A DNA stretch of 64,000 nucleotides from Primulina eburnea. Its lineage: Eukaryota; Streptophyta; Magnoliopsida; Lamiales; Gesneriaceae. Position numbers and translations under genes: made by a program. Position 1 is the first letter of the stretch. Each line of letters starts with the position of its first letter. Positions 11,003 to 22,956 of this stretch are shown piece by piece. Below the pieces are notes generated by a model that worked only from the letters and a program-made list of their open reading frames with translations, searched no databases and was not told where the DNA came from. The DNA lies in the NCBI RefSeq assembly GCF_022965805.1, contig NW_027331260.1, positions 310,001-374,000 on the forward strand, given 5' to 3'.

Positions 11003-12420
11003 CAAAAAAATTTCGTCCTCAAAATTAGAACTTATCGAATAGCTCTAGATAGCGACTCTTTAAGTCCATCTCGGTTTCTTAAGTAGCTTCCTCTTCCGAG
11101 TGATTCAGCCACTTGACCTTGACCATTGGAATGACTTTGTTTCGCAGTCTTCTTTCTTGCCTTCCCACGATTTGGACACGTCTGTCTTCATTTGTCATAT
11201 TTGGAGTCGATTGCAGATGTTCATAATTTAGCACATGTGACGGAGTCTACATGTACTTCCGCAGCATCGACATATGGAACATATTGTGAACTCCAGAAAG
11301 CATCGGTGGCAATGCCACTCTATAAGCTAGTGTCCCAATCCTCTCCAATACGTATCAATAAATCTTGGACTAAGCTTTCCTTTCTTTCCAAAACGCATAA
11401 CTCCTTTCAAAGGTTGTATTTTCACAAATACATGATCTCCTACTGCAAACTCTAAGTCTCTTCATCTTTTATCGTCATAACCCTTTTTTCGGCATTGTGC
11501 AGTCTTCATTCTCTCACGAATTTTGACTACAAGCTCGGCAGTCTCTTCAATCACATCCGGACCAATCTATCTTCTTTCACCAACCTCGTCCTAATAAATA
11601 GGAGATCTACGTTTTCTTCCATAAAGTACCACAAACAGAGCCATCCCGATAGATGATTGGAAACTATTATTGTAGGTCAACTTCACTAGAGGTAATTTTG
11701 ATTCCCAGCTGCCTTGGAAATCAATAACACATGCTTGCAGTAGATCTTCCAGAATTTGAATAACTCTTTCAGACTGACCATCGGTTTGAGGATGGAATCT
11801 CATGCAGACGAACTATTTCTCGAATATATAACTCAGCATACTGAATCATGGTGAAGGTCGTCATAATATGTAGAAAATGCGCTGATTTCGCAAGACGATC
11901 AACTGTCACCCATATGACATTGAATCCCTTAACAGTCTTCGGTAATCCCACAACAAAGTCCATAGTAATATTTTCCTATTTCCACACGGGAATAGGAAGT
12001 GGCTTAAGTTTTCCCGCTAGTCTTTGATGCTCTGCTTTAAATTGCTTACAAGTCAAACACTCGGATACAAATCTCAAAATGTCTCTCTTCATGCCTGGCC
12101 ACAAATATAACAACTGCAAATCTTTATACATCTTCGTGCTTCTCGGATGAATGGAATAAGTTGTCTCATAAGCTTCTTTCATAATAAGATCTCTCAAAGA
12201 ATCGTCACTAGGAACCCATAAATGATCTTGATCACGAACTATACCATCCATCTCAGAATACAATTTTCGGCCCTTGTCTTCATCTCTAGCTCTCCCTTTT
12301 TGCAATTTCTCATCGGTAGAGTGTCCATCACAAATTATATCTCTCAAGGTCGACTGTATTTGATAATGTGGCAAGATTAGGGGCCTCGCCCCTGTTAGAG
12401 TAGGTGCGCATCGAGCCAAG
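11003..12420 (-). pseudogene. Gypsy integrase and chromodomain region, minus strand, broken
   Basis: From high to low coordinates: a linker, then the integrase zinc-binding domain (HPRSTKMYKDL, CLTCKQFKAEH) at 12419-11976; the start of the catalytic core (MDFVVGLPKTVKGFNVIW, DRLAKSAHF) at 11963-11769; then, after a deletion that removes the middle of the core, TDGQSERVIQILEDLL and the YGRKRRSP block at 11803-11591. The remainder (about 11500-11020) is a degraded C-terminus with chromodomain wording on the minus strand. The overlap of two frames near 11770-11800 marks the deletion. The upstream part of pol is lost because a copia LTR begins at 12421. Confidence 0.85.
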
Positions 12421-13267
12421 TGTTGGCCGAGTGTTCACAATGAAACTCTATGTATAAACAATCTTTATTTTAATAATATTTGAAATTATTTTTTGGCACT
12501 TCTTTATCTATATACACATGCATGTTGCATAGATAAAGTTCTTGATTAGACAAATATTAGAAAGAATATGAGATGCTCATATGATGAGTATCATGAAACT
12601 CATATTTGGAATATTGTATATTCTAAACAGTTCCTAGTCGATTCAGCCGCCGCTAAGAAGGATATAGGCCGGTCAAGTTCGATACTAATATCTGCAATGT
12701 GAGTACCATGTTATATTTGTAGGGGACATTGTGATGTCCGAACATGCAGATAAGTGATCCTTGTAGAGTGCACTTAACAACCTTCCATAAAGGACTTTCC
12801 AGGTGGTTCTCACTTATCGAGTGGAAACGTCCTAGTTTATGGTTGTACATCATTAGTCCTTATGACCCGATACAACATTGAGACTCTATGTGCTAGCATT
12901 GCACTTCGACTTGTTTATCGACTCTCATAAGGTCATCAGGTGGCAAGGTTGGGGGTTTTGTCGAAACATATAGGAGTCGATGCATTGTATTCGGGGATTC
13001 ACCGCTTACCTTCGGGTATGGATATCATATGTGTTCACATGTATATGTAGTATGAAATCTCTAATCAGAGTATGGTGGTAATTATGAAAGGGGTTTCATA
13101 GATTACACCGTCGATGCAACTAATACATGACACATAGTATCGATTCATTGACAGCTCTCGATATACCAATAGTTGTCGAATCATTCGAGATATATCAGTT
13201 GAAGGGACCGTACTGTACGCTAACTATAATTGAATGGTTCTTGCAGGCACTTTCATTTGATACCTAG

Positions 13268-15082
13268 TGTAAGGTCCGAGATTATAGAAATGATATTATT
13301 TTAAACCGAGATTATTGAATTAGAGAATTATGGAGTGTTGAATTATATTCCAAGATGTTTGAACTTATTTAGGATTGAAATTGAATCAAAAAGAGTTTTG
13401 AGGACCAAATTGCAAATAGTGAAGAATTCAAGGGCTAAAGTGCAATATTGGATTTGAGTGGACACTTGTCTTTGCCATGTGTTTTGGATATATAAAATTG
13501 CTTCATTTCCCTTCATTATCCAGCAAAATAAACGAGAAAAGCTACGGGAATTCTCCAAGTCATTCGAACTATAAAATTGAGATTTTGGTTGATCCGTTTA
13601 TCCGATTTTCGATCCGGACACAGTACCGTACTCCTCTCATCGACGGCAACAACAGGACGTAAGTTTTATTGATTTATGGTATCATTTGAAATGATGATAT
13701 TGTCAGAATTGAATGGAATTCATATATGATGTTCTTTACATATTAGACATCGTAGAATCGAAGTCAGATTGAGAAACGGACTGATTATGGAATTGTTATG
13801 AATTTTTAGGGTATATTGATTTATACCAGTCAGATTTGAATTGTGATTGGATTACGGATTATATTGGATATGGGTTATGGATTGTAACTGTGATCTGAGG
13901 ATATTTTATTAACGGGGATATTGAAATTCTACCGTTATGCCGTTGATTTTAAATTAAATCAAGATTGATCAGATTGTTATTGATTTGAAAGGTATATTGA
14001 CATGAGATTATTGATATTGTCAGTACCAGACAGACTGTGAATTCAGAACTTCGACTGAGCCAGAAACCGACGAAAGAAAGGTATAAGTCAATGTGGTATT
14101 GGGAGATCGATTTGAGTCGGATTAGACTTGAGTTTCCCTAAATCACATACTTTACTTCATTGCAGTGATATTTGCTTTGATTTGATTGATGTACTTGTCC
14201 TCTTGAATATAGATAGCAGGTATGAGACGAGTAATCTTGTGACAGAAGTGCCTGACAGTGGCGGGATCGCCACGGGCACATTGCACTATGTCACAGTATA
14301 GTGTAGATATCTTGGGACGGAAGTGCCTGACAGTGGCGGGATCGCCATGGGCACATTGCACGATGTCTCAAGATAAAGATATTAGCGATAGAGCTACAGT
14401 CCATGACGGTTAGGTCAGGACACCGGATGTTTGGTTATATCGAGTAATAGGATTGGAATTCTTCTATTACGGAATTCGATATAGGAACACCATATTTGGT
14501 TATATCGAGTAATAGGAACAGAGTTCCTTCTATTACGGAATTCGATATAGGAATACCACATTTGGAAACTGGGATCCCTAGACTAGGATAGAGTCTAGTC
14601 TGAAACGTGGAGTCATGTATATGTTTGACAGTCTACGATTGTTTATGTTTCAGATTTTGATACATATAACTGTTACTTGATTACATGCTTTATATTGTTT
14701 ATATGATTGCATGTTTCGTTGATTTATACTGGGATTTATTCTCACCGGAGTTATCCGGCTGTTGTCTTGTCTGTATGTGTACATGACAACAGGTGGGACA
14801 GGATCGGGGTCCAGGAGATGAGGAGAGATCGTGATAGAGTGGAGACTTCGGACTTGGATGTATATAGGGTTTTGACACTGGATATTTAGATGTTGAACCT
14901 TAGTTTTACTGATTTGTAGACGGTACAGGACTTGTACTGTATTTTATACTGAGTTGTATATTAGTTTGATTTCACTACGTTCCGCATTTTAAAAAAAAGA
15001 AAAAAATTTTAGACCCTGTTTTATAATTGATTAATTAGTCCCAATAATGATTAAGAACTTGATTAGCGTCCGGGTCCCCACA
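13268..15082 (+). repeat. 5' LTR of the 13.3-kb gypsy element
   Basis: Begins TGTAAGGTCC and ends GGGTCCCCACA, just before the PBS. It contains two tandem copies of a hairpin-forming block (about 14239-14374) and two copies of a 'TTATATCGAGTAATAGGA ... GGAATTCGATATAGGAA' unit (about 14433-14556). LTRs carry the promoter and polyadenylation signals of the element. Confidence 0.92.
14239..14374 (+). repeat. Two tandem structured hairpin blocks in the LTR
   Basis: Block 1: GTGACA (14239-14244) pairs with TGTCAC (14289-14294); inside, GTGCC pairs with GGCAC, and GTGGCG-GGAT-CGCCAC forms the tip. Block 2: TATCTTGGGAC (14308-14318) pairs with GTCTCAAGATA (14364-14374) with one G-U pair, around the same inner stems. 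Both blocks recur in the 3' LTR near 20934-21069, and a single version occurs in another LTR at 28935-28990. Confidence 0.7.
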
Positions 15083-15087
15083 ACAGG

Positions 15088-15099
15088 TGGTATCAGAGC
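15088..15099 (+). other. Primer binding site (initiator tRNA-Met)
   Basis: TGGTATCAGAGC, complementary to the 3' end of plant initiator tRNA-Met, five bases after the 5' LTR. It primes minus-strand cDNA synthesis. Confidence 0.9.
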
Positions 15100-15341
15100 G
15101 ATAGATCCTTGAGACTGAGATAGGAGCTAGTGAGTGGGGTAGATTGAGATTTTCTTTCCTCCTTTTGATTGCTAGCATGATTTACTGCTTTATAATGCAT
15201 GTTTATCTGTTTATCTGATTTGATTTGAAGACATGTGTTATTGAGAACGAATCAGATCCGATTCTGGATCAGCAGTAAGATGATCGGAGGAGGACTGAAT
15301 AGAATTCTGGTTTGGGATTGCTAATCCTTTTGATTTCAGAT

Positions 15342-16940
15342 ATGCCTCCGAGAAGAATACCAGAACAGTGGAGTACATCGAATCCTTCCATGGATGTGAC
15401 TCCTACACCAATGGAGAAACTGTTGAAAAGGTTTCAATCTTTCCGTCCACCGACTTTGAAAGGTACGGAGAATTCCGTGGAATGTGAAAGTTGGTTGGAC
15501 GATATTGAAGCGATGTTCGAATCTTTGGAATATACTGAGGAAAAGAGGGTGAAACTGATCGGACACCAGTTGCATGACGTTGCTAAACACTGGTGGATCA
15601 CGACGAAACGGCCATTGGAACAACGAGGTACGGCCATTACCTGGAATGTGTTTAAGTCTGAATTTTATCTACGGTTCTTTCCCGTATCTTATAGGAAGGA
15701 CAAGGGAGCCGAGTTTGCGAACTTGAGACAGGGCCAGTTAAACATTGAGGACTATGTGGCCAAGTTCTCTACACTGCTTCGATTTGCTCCCCACGTAGCG
15801 GAACATGATGAGGCCGTTGCGGACCAGTTCATAAATGGCCTGAATCCTGAAATCTTTACCTTGGTGAATACCGGGAGGCCAAACAATTTCACCGATGCCT
15901 TGAACAGAGCCAAGGGAGCCGAAGCAAGACTGATGAGACAGAGAGAGGCTTCGTTTGTGCTTCCAGTACCGGGACAACAACAACCACCTCCTCGATTTGA
16001 AGGTGGCAGTAGCAGTAGCAGAAAGAGGGATTTCTTGAAGGCTAGAGGGAAGCAATTCAAGAAATCAGGAACTAGCTCGTCCGGTTCGAGTGGCTCTAGA
16101 CAGACCGGTCCGGACAAGAGTTATACAGGACCGTACTGTGGTACTTGTGGAGGGAGGCATTCCACAGATCAGTGCCGAGGAGTGGTTGGCAGCTGTCGTA
16201 TCTGTAGACAGCAGGGACACTTTGCCCGAGTATGTCCCCAGAGGAGTACCCAGGGATCACAGGCAGCTGAGTCATCGGGATCAGTGGCTCAGGCAGGTAG
16301 ACGACCATCTTCCGTTCATACTTTTCAGCCAGTACCGTCTACTCTGTCACAGCAGAGGCCAGGAGGGGGCCAGACCGCGAGCCAGCCTCCTAGACAGCAG
16401 GCCCGATTGTTTGCTTTGACCGAGGAGCAGGCACAGGATGCACCTGATGATGTTGTAGCAGGTAACTGTTTTATTTCTGGTTATCCTGCATATGTATTGA
16501 TTGATACTGGTGCATCTCATACTTTTATTTCTGAGCGATTTGCATTGAGTCATGCATTGCCTATTGAGTCGTTGTCTGCAGTAGTATCTGTCACGTCTCC
16601 GTTAGAAACAGGTTTGATATCAGTGAAATCTGTAAAACCTTGTATACTGCAGTACGATGGACATACGATTGAGCTAGACTGTATTGTGCTTGGTTTATCT
16701 GATTTTGATTGCATTGTACTTGGGTTGTCTGACTTTGACTGTATTATCGGTATTGATAGGCTAACCAAGTACAGAGCGACAGTTGATTGTTTCCACAAGA
16801 TAGTGAGATTCAGACCAGATATGGTTGAAGAGTGGAAATTTTACGGGAAGGGTTCTAGATCGAGAATTCCTTTAATATCCGTATTATCGATGACTCGATT
16901 GTACAGAAAGGAGCAGAAGGATTCCTTGTATATTCAGTAG
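15342..16940 (+). CDS. gag: Gag-protease part of the gypsy polyprotein
   Basis: The chosen start is the [10 protein letters not shown] methionine, a usual gypsy gag beginning; an open frame extends 30 bases further upstream without family support. Residues about 25-220 are the retrotransposon gag domain (capsid), with a WWITTKRPL segment and an EYYLRFFP-like block. Two CCHC-type zinc-binding motifs follow ([13 protein letters not shown] and [14 protein letters not shown]), which bind RNA. The aspartic protease has its active site at [11 protein letters not shown]. Just after it is an in-frame 30-bp tandem duplication ([10 protein letters not shown] repeated) before [10 protein letters not shown]. 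The frame ends early, because a base is lost near 16897-16902 and the protein shifts out of the RT frame. Gag and protease alone could still be made. Confidence 0.9.
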   Translation: MPPRRIPEQWSTSNPSMDVTPTPMEKLLKRFQSFRPPTLKGTENSVECESWLDDIEAMFESLEYTEEKRVKLIGHQLHDVAKHWWITTKRPLEQRGTAITWNVFKSEFYLRFFPVSYRKDKGAEFANLRQGQLNIEDYVAKFSTLLRFAPHVAEHDEAVADQFINGLNPEIFTLVNTGRPNNFTDALNRAKGAEARLMRQREASFVLPVPGQQQPPPRFEGGSSSSRKRDFLKARGKQFKKSGTSSSGSSGSRQTGPDKSYTGPYCGTCGGRHSTDQCRGVVGSCRICRQQGHFARVCPQRSTQGSQAAESSGSVAQAGRRPSSVHTFQPVPSTLSQQRPGGGQTASQPPRQQARLFALTEEQAQDAPDDVVAGNCFISGYPAYVLIDTGASHTFISERFALSHALPIESLSAVVSVTSPLETGLISVKSVKPCILQYDGHTIELDCIVLGLSDFDCIVLGLSDFDCIIGIDRLTKYRATVDCFHKIVRFRPDMVEEWKFYGKGSRSRIPLISVLSMTRLYRKEQKDSLYIQ

Positions 16941-19864
16941 ATTTACTGAAGTCGAGTCCAGCATTGGCACACCTGCCAGTGGTACGTGAGTTTGCTGACG
17001 TCTTCCCAGATGAGTTCCCGGGATTACCTCCAGTTAGAGAGATAGACTTCAGCATTGAACTGATGCCAGGTACAGTGCCGATCTCTAGAGCTCCGTACAG
17101 AATGGCACCAGTTGAATTGAAAGAATTAAAGGATCAACTGGAAGACTTACTTGCCAAGGGTCACATCAGACCGAGTGTTTCTCCTTGGGGTGCTCCATTA
17201 TTATTCGTAAGAAAGAAAGACGGTTCGATGAGACTCTGCATCGACTATCGACAACTGAACATGGCAACAGTAAAGAATAAATATCCTTTGCCTCGTATTG
17301 ACGATTTATTCGATCAGTTGCAGGGTTCTTCAGTATATTCCAAGATTGATTTAAGATCGGGATACCATCAGCTGAGAGTCAGAGATTCTGATATCTCAAA
17401 GACGGCATTTAGAACCAGGTATGGACAATATGAATTTATTGTCATGCCGTTTGGTCTGACGAATGCTCCAGCTGTATTCATGGGATTGATGAATCGGGTA
17501 TTCCAGAAATATCTCGATGATTTTGTGATTATTTTTCATCGATGATATTTTGATTTATTCAAAGAATATGAGTGAGCATGCTGAGCATCTAAGAACTGTG
17601 TTGCGAATTTTAAGGGCTGAGAAGTTATATGCTAAACTGTCGAAATGTGAGTTTTGGCGAAGACAGGTAGTATTTCTGGGTCATATTATATCCGGAGATG
17701 GGATATCAGTTGATCCCAGTAAAGTGGAAGCCGTGATTTCTTGGCCAAGACCGACATCAGTACCTGAAATTCGCAGTTTCATGGGTTTAGCAGGATATTA
17801 CCGTCGTTTCATTAAAGATTTCTCGAGCATAGCTAAACCAATCACTCAGCTGACTCAGAAGAATGTTCCATTTGTATGGTCTGAAGAATGTGAGACCAGT
17901 TTTCTGGAGTTGAAGAAGAGTTTGACCAGTGCACCGGTGTTGACTATTCCATTAGGTACTGGTGAATTTGTCGTTTATTGCGATGCATCTCACCGAGGAT
18001 TGGGTTGTGTCTTAATGCAACGAGGGCATGTGATCGCTTATGCCTCAAGACAGCTGAAGCCCCATGAATCTCGATATCCAATTCATGATCTTGAATTGGC
18101 AGCCATAGTCTTTGCCTTGAAGATATGGCGACACTATCTGTATGGTGAGAAATTCGAAATCTATTCTGATCATAAAAGCTTGAAATATCTGTTTTAGCAG
18201 TCAGAGTTGAATATGAGACAACGAAGATGGCTGGATTTATTGAAAGATTTTGATTGTGAAATCAAGTACTATCCGGGGAAATCCAATGCAGCAGCAGATG
18301 CACTGAGCCGAAAGGTATGTTCTCTATCTTTATCGACTATGGGTGTTTCGAATTTAGTTGAAGACTGCTGTTTGTCTGGATTAGTATTTGAGACAGATCA
18401 GAGACCAATGAGATTATATACTATTCAAGCTGAACCAGAGCTGATTTTGAAAATTAAGGCGGCTCAGAAAAGTGATCAGAATATACAGAAGTCGATTGCT
18501 ATGGTTAGAGCTGGACATCGATCGGAATATCAGGTTCAAAATGGTATTTTGTATGTGAATAATCGTCTTGTTGTGCCGAATGTTTCGGAGTTGAGACAGC
18601 GGATACTGACAGAAGCACACAACAGTCGATTTAGCATTCATCCTGGTGGCAGGAAAATGTATAATGACTTGAAGACACAATACTGGTGGAAACAAATGAA
18701 AGCGGACATTGCTACATTTGTATCAAAGTGTCTGAATTGCCAACAGGTGAAGGCTGAAAGAAAGAAACCAGGAGGATTGTTGCAGAGTTTGTCCATTCCT
18801 GAATGGAAATGGGATCACATTTCCATGGATTTCGTGACACAATTACCAAGATCCTCCCGAGGTTGTGATGCGATTGGGTCGTGATTGATAGATTGACCAA
18901 ATCGACATGTTTTATTCCATACAAAATGACGTGCAGATATGATCAGATGGCCGATATCTATGTCAAAGAAGTGATTAGACTGCACGGAGTGCCAAAGTCG
19001 ATTGTTTCAGACCGTGATCCTCGGTTTACCTCGCACTTTTGGCAGAGTTTGCAGCAAGCTCTCAGTACGAAGTTACATTTGAGTACCGCATATCATCCAC
19101 AGACTGACGGACAGTCAGAACGGACGATTCAGACATTGGAAGATATGTTGAGAGCTATAGTGCTGGATTTTAGCACCAACTGGCAGGATGCATTGCCTCT
19201 TTGTGAATTTTCATACAATAATAGCTATCAAACGAGTATTGAGATGGCTCCATTCGAGGCATTGTACGGAAATAAGTGTCGATCCCCATTATATTGGGAT
19301 GATATCTCTGAAATTCCGGAGACTTGACCTGACATGATCAGAGATATGACTGAAAAAGTAAAATTGATTCAAAAGAAAATTAAGGCAGCTCAGGACAGAC
19401 AAGCCAAATATGCCAACCTTCGACGACGACCGTTGGTATTTGAGGCAGGAGACCGAGTGTTCCTAAAGATTTCTCCTTTCAGGGGTGTTGTCCGATTTGG
19501 GAAGAAAGGGAAGTTGTCTCCAAGATATGTAGGTCCTTATGAAATTCTCGAAAAGATAGGAGATCGTGCCTATCGACTCGCCTTGCCGCCTTCATTATCT
19601 GGAATACATGATGTCTTTCATTTATCAATGCTGCGGAAATATCTCCCTGACGACTCTCACGTGATTCAACCAGACGAGACTGAGCTGGATGAGACATTGA
19701 GTTATGTCGAGAAGCCGATCCGGATTATCGATCGTAAAGAAAAACAGCTCAGAACTAAGATGATTCCGATGGTGAAAGTTCAATGGACTCGTCATGGCGT
19801 GGAAGAAGCGACTTAGGAGACTGAATCAGATATGAGACAAGAATTCCCAGCATTATTTCAGTAA
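16902..19864 (+). pseudogene. pol: Pol of the gypsy element: RT, RNase H, integrase, chromodomain, with multiple breaks
   Basis: Order: linker with [17 protein letters not shown]; reverse transcriptase ([36 protein letters not shown]); RNase H ([32 protein letters not shown]); integrase zinc-binding domain (HPGGRKMYNDL, CLNCQQVKAE) and core (DFVTQLP, DRLTKS, YHPQTDGQSERTIQ); C-terminus and chromodomain-like tail (MVKVQWTRHGVEEAT, ETESDM). Breaks seen: a C inserted at 17537 inside the catalytic FIDD box, a TAG at about 18196, a T lost near 18873-18876, a TGA near 19325 and a TAG at about 19814. Each break leaves the next segment readable in another frame, which shows recent decay. Expression as a whole protein is not possible. 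Confidence 0.92.
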
Positions 19865-19950
19865 TGTAAATACTTGTTCCGTTTGAATTACATTCTCTCT
19901 TAATGATATGAGTTGATTATCTGGGATTTCGAGGACGAAATCATGTCTCA

Positions 19951-19962
19951 GAGGGGGAGAAT
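19951..19962 (+). other. Polypurine tract
   Basis: GAGGGGGAGAAT directly before the 3' LTR start, preceded by a GAGGACGAAAT box like that in the other elements here. Confidence 0.85.
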
Positions 19963-21776
19963 TGTAAGGTCCGAGATTATAGAAATGATATTATTTTAAA
20001 CCGAGATTATTGAATTAGGGAATTATGGAGTGTTGAATTATATTCCAAGATGTTTGAACTTATTTAGGATTGAAATTGAATCAAAAAGAGTTTTGAGGAC
20101 CAAATTGCAAATAGTGAAGAATTCAAGGGCTAAAGTGCAATATTGGATTTGAGTGGACACTTGTCTTTGCCATGTGTTTTGGATATATAAAATTGCTTCA
20201 TTTCCCTTCATTATCCAGCAAAATAATCGAGAAAAGCTACGGGAATTCTCCAAGTCATTCGAACTATAGAATTGAGATTTTGGTTGATCCGTTTATCCGA
20301 TTTTCGATCCGGACACAGTACCGTACTCCTCTCATCGACGGCAACAACAGGACGTAAGTTTTATTGATTTATGGTATCATTTGAAATGATGATATTGTCA
20401 GAATTGAATGGAATTCATATATGATGTTCTTTACATATTAGACATCGTAGAATCGAAGTCAGATTGAGAAACGGACTGATTATGGAATTGTTATGAATTT
20501 TTAGGGTATATTGATTTATACCAGTCAGATTTGAATTGTGATTGGATTACGGATTATATTGGATATGGGTTATGGATTGTAACTGTGATCTGAGGATATT
20601 TTATTAACGGGGATATTGAAATTCTACCGTTATGCTGTTAATTTTAAATTAAATCAAGATTGATCAGATTGTTATTGATTTGGAAGGTATATTGACATGA
20701 GATTATTGATATTGTCAGTACCAGACAGACTGTGAATTCAGGACTTTGACTGAGCCAGAAACCGACGAAAGAAAGGTATAAGTCAATGTGGTATTGGGAG
20801 ATCGACTTGAGTCGGATTAAACTTGAGTTTCCCTAAATCACATACTTACTTCATTGCAGTGATATTTGCTTTGATTTGACTGATGTACTTGTTCTCTTGA
20901 ATATAGATAGCAGGTATGAGACGAGTAATCTTGTGACAGAAGTGCCTGACAGTGGCGGGATCGCCACGGGCACATTGCACTATGTCACAGGATAGTGTAG
21001 ATATCTTGGGACGGAAGTGCCTGACAGTGGCGGGATCGCCACGGGCACATTGCACGATGTCTCAAGATAAAGATATTAGCGATAGAGCTACAGTCCATGA
21101 CGGTTAGGTCAGGACACCGGATGTTTGGTTATATCGAGTAATATGATTGGAATTCTTCTATTACGGAATTCGATATAGGAACACCATATTTGGTTATATC
21201 GAGTAATAGGAACAGAGTTCCTTCTATTACGGAATTCGATATAGGAATACCACATTTGGAAACCGGGATCCCTAGACTAGGATGGAGTCTAGTCTGAAAC
21301 GTGGAGTCACGTATATGTTTGACAGTCTACGATTGTTTATGTTTCAGATTTTGATACATATATCTGTTACCTGATTACATGCTTTATATTGTTTATATGA
21401 TTGAATGTTTCGTTGATTTATACTGGGATTTATTCTCACCGGAGTTATCCGGCTGTTATCTTGTCTGTATGTATACATGACAACAGGTGGGACAGGATCG
21501 GGGTCCAGGAGATGAGGAGAGATCGTGATAGAGTGGAGACTTCGGACTTGGATGTATATAGGGTTTTGACACTGGATATTTAGATGTTGAACCTTAGTTT
21601 TACTGATTTGTAGACGGTACAGGACTTGTACTGTATTTTATACTGAGTTGTATATTAGTTTGATTTCACTACGTTCCGCATTTAAAAAAAAAGAAAAAAA
21701 TTTTAGACCCTGTTTTATAATTGATTAATTAGTCCCAATAATGATTAAGAACTTGATTAGCGTCCGGGTCCCCACA
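19963..21776 (+). repeat. 3' LTR of the 13.3-kb gypsy element
   Basis: Same start and end as the 5' LTR and near-identical along its length. The TSD CCTAG follows. The copy contains both hairpin blocks. Confidence 0.92.
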
Positions 21777-22944
21777 CCTAGGGAATCATGTAAGCGATGC
21801 TGCGGATACTATCAAACTTGAGTTCTGACGTTCTTATTATCAAGGAGTTGATAAGTAAGAATGGATCAATTGGGGTATGCTCATATAAAGACATGTTTAG
21901 TCTCAAATCACATGGAGATGTGTACCCACTGCTAATTGTATCAATGAACTATTGAGGGCTACACAAGTACTAGCTTTCTAGATCCCGTTGAGAAAAAAAA
22001 TAGTTCTTGTGTTGAACGGCTTATAAAAGAGTTTATAAGCATAAATAAAAATAGAAGTATGACTTCTATAAGGAGAATGTAACTTTTAATTTATGGAAGT
22101 GTTCCTAAATTAAAAGTTAGCCAAAAAAATAATGTATTTGAAATTTGTGATTTTCATAAACATTATTATGGACTAAATTAAATTAGTTCAAGTGTTGAAT
22201 TAATTAAATACTAGTGGGCCTAGTAGTGTCCAAATAATTAAATCAATTCAAGTGTTGAATTAATTAAATAACATTGGGCCTTGTAGAGCCCAATTAGAAA
22301 TAATTATTAAACTAGTGGGCCTGAGTAAAATCAAGTAAAGTTTAAATAGACTCAAATGTGTTTGAGACATTTAAATAAAAGTCCATGGGCTTTGTAATTG
22401 TTACAAACCCAAATAGAAAAGCAGGCAAGGGAGGTGAAGAGTTGGGAGACAACTTTTTCAATTAACAAGGCTTGTGTCTCTCATGCTCACTTTAATTTTT
22501 TCACACACCAAGAAAAATTATTATTCTCTCCTCCTCCATGGTGTGGCCGAAGTTTTGAGGCTCTTTCTCCTTCAATTTTTGCTTCTTCAATTTTCGAGTA
22601 AATCCTTACACTTCTCAAAGAAAAAACCTCTTATTTTTCTAGTGCAAAATAAAAGGGTTCTAGCTAGTTGGTGGTGGGCTTGATTTTGAGCAAGGTGTGC
22701 TCAAGGAAAGCTTGTAGATTGGGTCATCCTTTGAAGAGTTTAGTTGTTTGACAACTAAGTTGGAGCCAACATTAATCTTGAGATATTGATCGGTATATTT
22801 CTTTAAAACACCCTATGATTGTCATATTGTGTTTTTCGTATTTGCTACACATTATAGGATTAGGGTGCTCGGTTTTCTTGTTGAAAAACTATTTTTTGAA
22901 ACTTCCGTTGCGCATTAGGGCACCTTAATCGATCCTCTTTCAAG

Positions 22945-22956
22945 TGGTATCAGAGC
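22945..22956 (+). other. Copia primer binding site (initiator tRNA-Met)
   Basis: TGGTATCAGAGC two bases after the copia 5' LTR end. Confidence 0.88.

Larger units (their letters stand above)
13268..21776 (+). mobile_element. Full-length Ty3/gypsy chromovirus element
   Basis: An 8509-bp element bordered by perfect 5-bp TSDs CCTAG (13263-13267 and 21777-21781). It has two LTRs (1815 and 1814 bp), a tRNA-Met PBS, gag-protease, RT-RNase H-integrase with a chromodomain, and a polypurine tract, all on the plus strand. By eye I count roughly two dozen differences between the LTRs, most of them C/T or G/A, or about 1.3%. It is the most complete element here, yet its coding region carries three single-base frameshifts and three in-frame stops, so it is not autonomous. 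Confidence 0.93.
12421..22942 (+). mobile_element. Ty1/copia 5' LTR, split by a gypsy element
   Basis: The LTR starts TGTTGGCCGAG at 12421 and ends CTCTTTCA at 22942, two bases before the primer site. Its own sequence is 12421-13267 plus 21782-22942, about 2.0 kb. The two halves are joined when the CCTAG duplication is collapsed. The left part (about 12680-13000) has blocks such as GTGCACTTAACAACCTTCCA that I recall as common in plant copia elements. The matching 3' LTR is absent from the window, because the element is cut at 26389. Confidence 0.75.
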
